DNA of 5,421 bases from Planctomycetota bacterium (lineage in GTDB: Bacteria; Planctomycetota; Phycisphaerae; SM23-33), in NCBI GenBank assembly GCA_021160865.1, contig JAGHBS010000147.1:1-5421 (forward strand), read 5' to 3'. A program made the position numbers and the translations under genes. Below the pieces are notes generated by a model. The model ran no database searches and was not told the origin of the DNA. It saw only the letters and a program-made list of their open reading frames with translations. Below are positions 5,300 to 5,421 of the stretch, piece by piece; within the stretch, counting starts at the first letter, position 1; the number at the start of each line of letters is the position of its first letter.

Positions 5300-5421
5300 T
5301 CAAGCCGATTCCTTCTTCCTCACAAGCGCATCAGCCAAAGTAGGCTTTCTGCCAGAAACAATCATCTCTTCGGTGATGAGGTACCTGCGGCGGGTTGAAT
5401 CCTTAAAAGAGCCATCCTTAC
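5300..5421 (-). CDS. C-terminal end of an unrecognised protein (partial, cut by right edge)
   Basis: One minus-strand frame stays open from the window edge to TGA at 5300-5302, giving 39 residues that begin KDGSFKDSTRRRYLITEEM and end LADALVRKKESA. The composition (charged, helix-forming, basic end, good codon variety) looks like the true C-terminus of a protein, while the other two minus-strand frames hit stops quickly. I do not recognise the family. It runs in the same direction as csrA with 197 bases between them, a gap that holds a possible csrA -10 box, so co-transcription is uncertain. Confidence 0.5.
   Translation of the reverse strand, partial: KDGSFKDSTRRRYLITEEMIVSGRKPTLADALVRKKESA

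Noticed and set aside
5261..5344. 27-codon plus-strand frame opposite the right-edge gene
   Set aside because: No ribosome binding site, overlaps the more convincing minus-strand coding frame, and composition looks random.

Overview
The window is a 5.4-kb chromosomal stretch, AT-leaning with moderate GC, that reads like a Planctomycetota-type genome (Phycisphaerae or a relative is my best guess). The reasons are two adjacent secreted proteins with PEP-CTERM sorting tails, a non-HemE URO-D family protein, an HD-GYP protein and a CsrA with a long polar tail. The taxonomic call is inference; other PEP-CTERM-bearing lineages such as Verrucomicrobiota, Lentisphaerota or Omnitrophota are possible. 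No transposase, integrase, CRISPR, tRNA or rRNA is visible. All genes look intact except the two cut by the window edges.

Layout, left to right. (1) 1-217 (+): C-terminal 71 residues of ProC. (2) 295-1404 (-): URO-D superfamily protein (cobalamin or methyltransferase-like branch rather than haem biosynthesis), convergent with proC, with a good sigma70-type promoter at 1435-1463. (3) 1663-2721 (-): secreted five-repeat VCBS/FG-GAP-like protein with PEP-CTERM tail, having its own promoter (2808-2836) and rho-independent terminator (1561-1597). (4) 3018-3656 (-): small secreted PEP-CTERM protein of unknown fold, also with its own promoter (3721-3748) and terminator (2943-2968). (5) 3893-4762 (+): membrane-anchored HD-GYP protein, divergent from gene 4. 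(6) 4824-5102 (-): CsrA, convergent with the HD-GYP gene. (7) 5300-5421 (-): C-terminal end of an unrecognised protein upstream of csrA. The remaining gaps are all under 300 bases and hold promoters, terminators and leaders, or nothing I can assign.

How the genes may work together. Genes 3 and 4 are separate transcription units for exported proteins that an exosortase encoded elsewhere would process at the membrane. The HD-GYP/CsrA pair is the regulatory part of the window. The most interesting signal is at RNA level. The csrA Shine-Dalgarno sequence lies in the loop of a perfect 5-bp hairpin (5104-5119). The HD-GYP leader carries two copies of ATGGAGGATA, the second with its GGAGGAT presented in the loop of a GCAT/ATGC hairpin. 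GGA in a hairpin loop over the Shine-Dalgarno is the classic CsrA target architecture. I therefore propose csrA autoregulation and CsrA control of the neighbouring c-di-GMP-type gene; both are hypotheses from sequence alone. The HD-GYP protein itself lacks several normally conserved catalytic-domain residues, so its enzymatic activity is in question.
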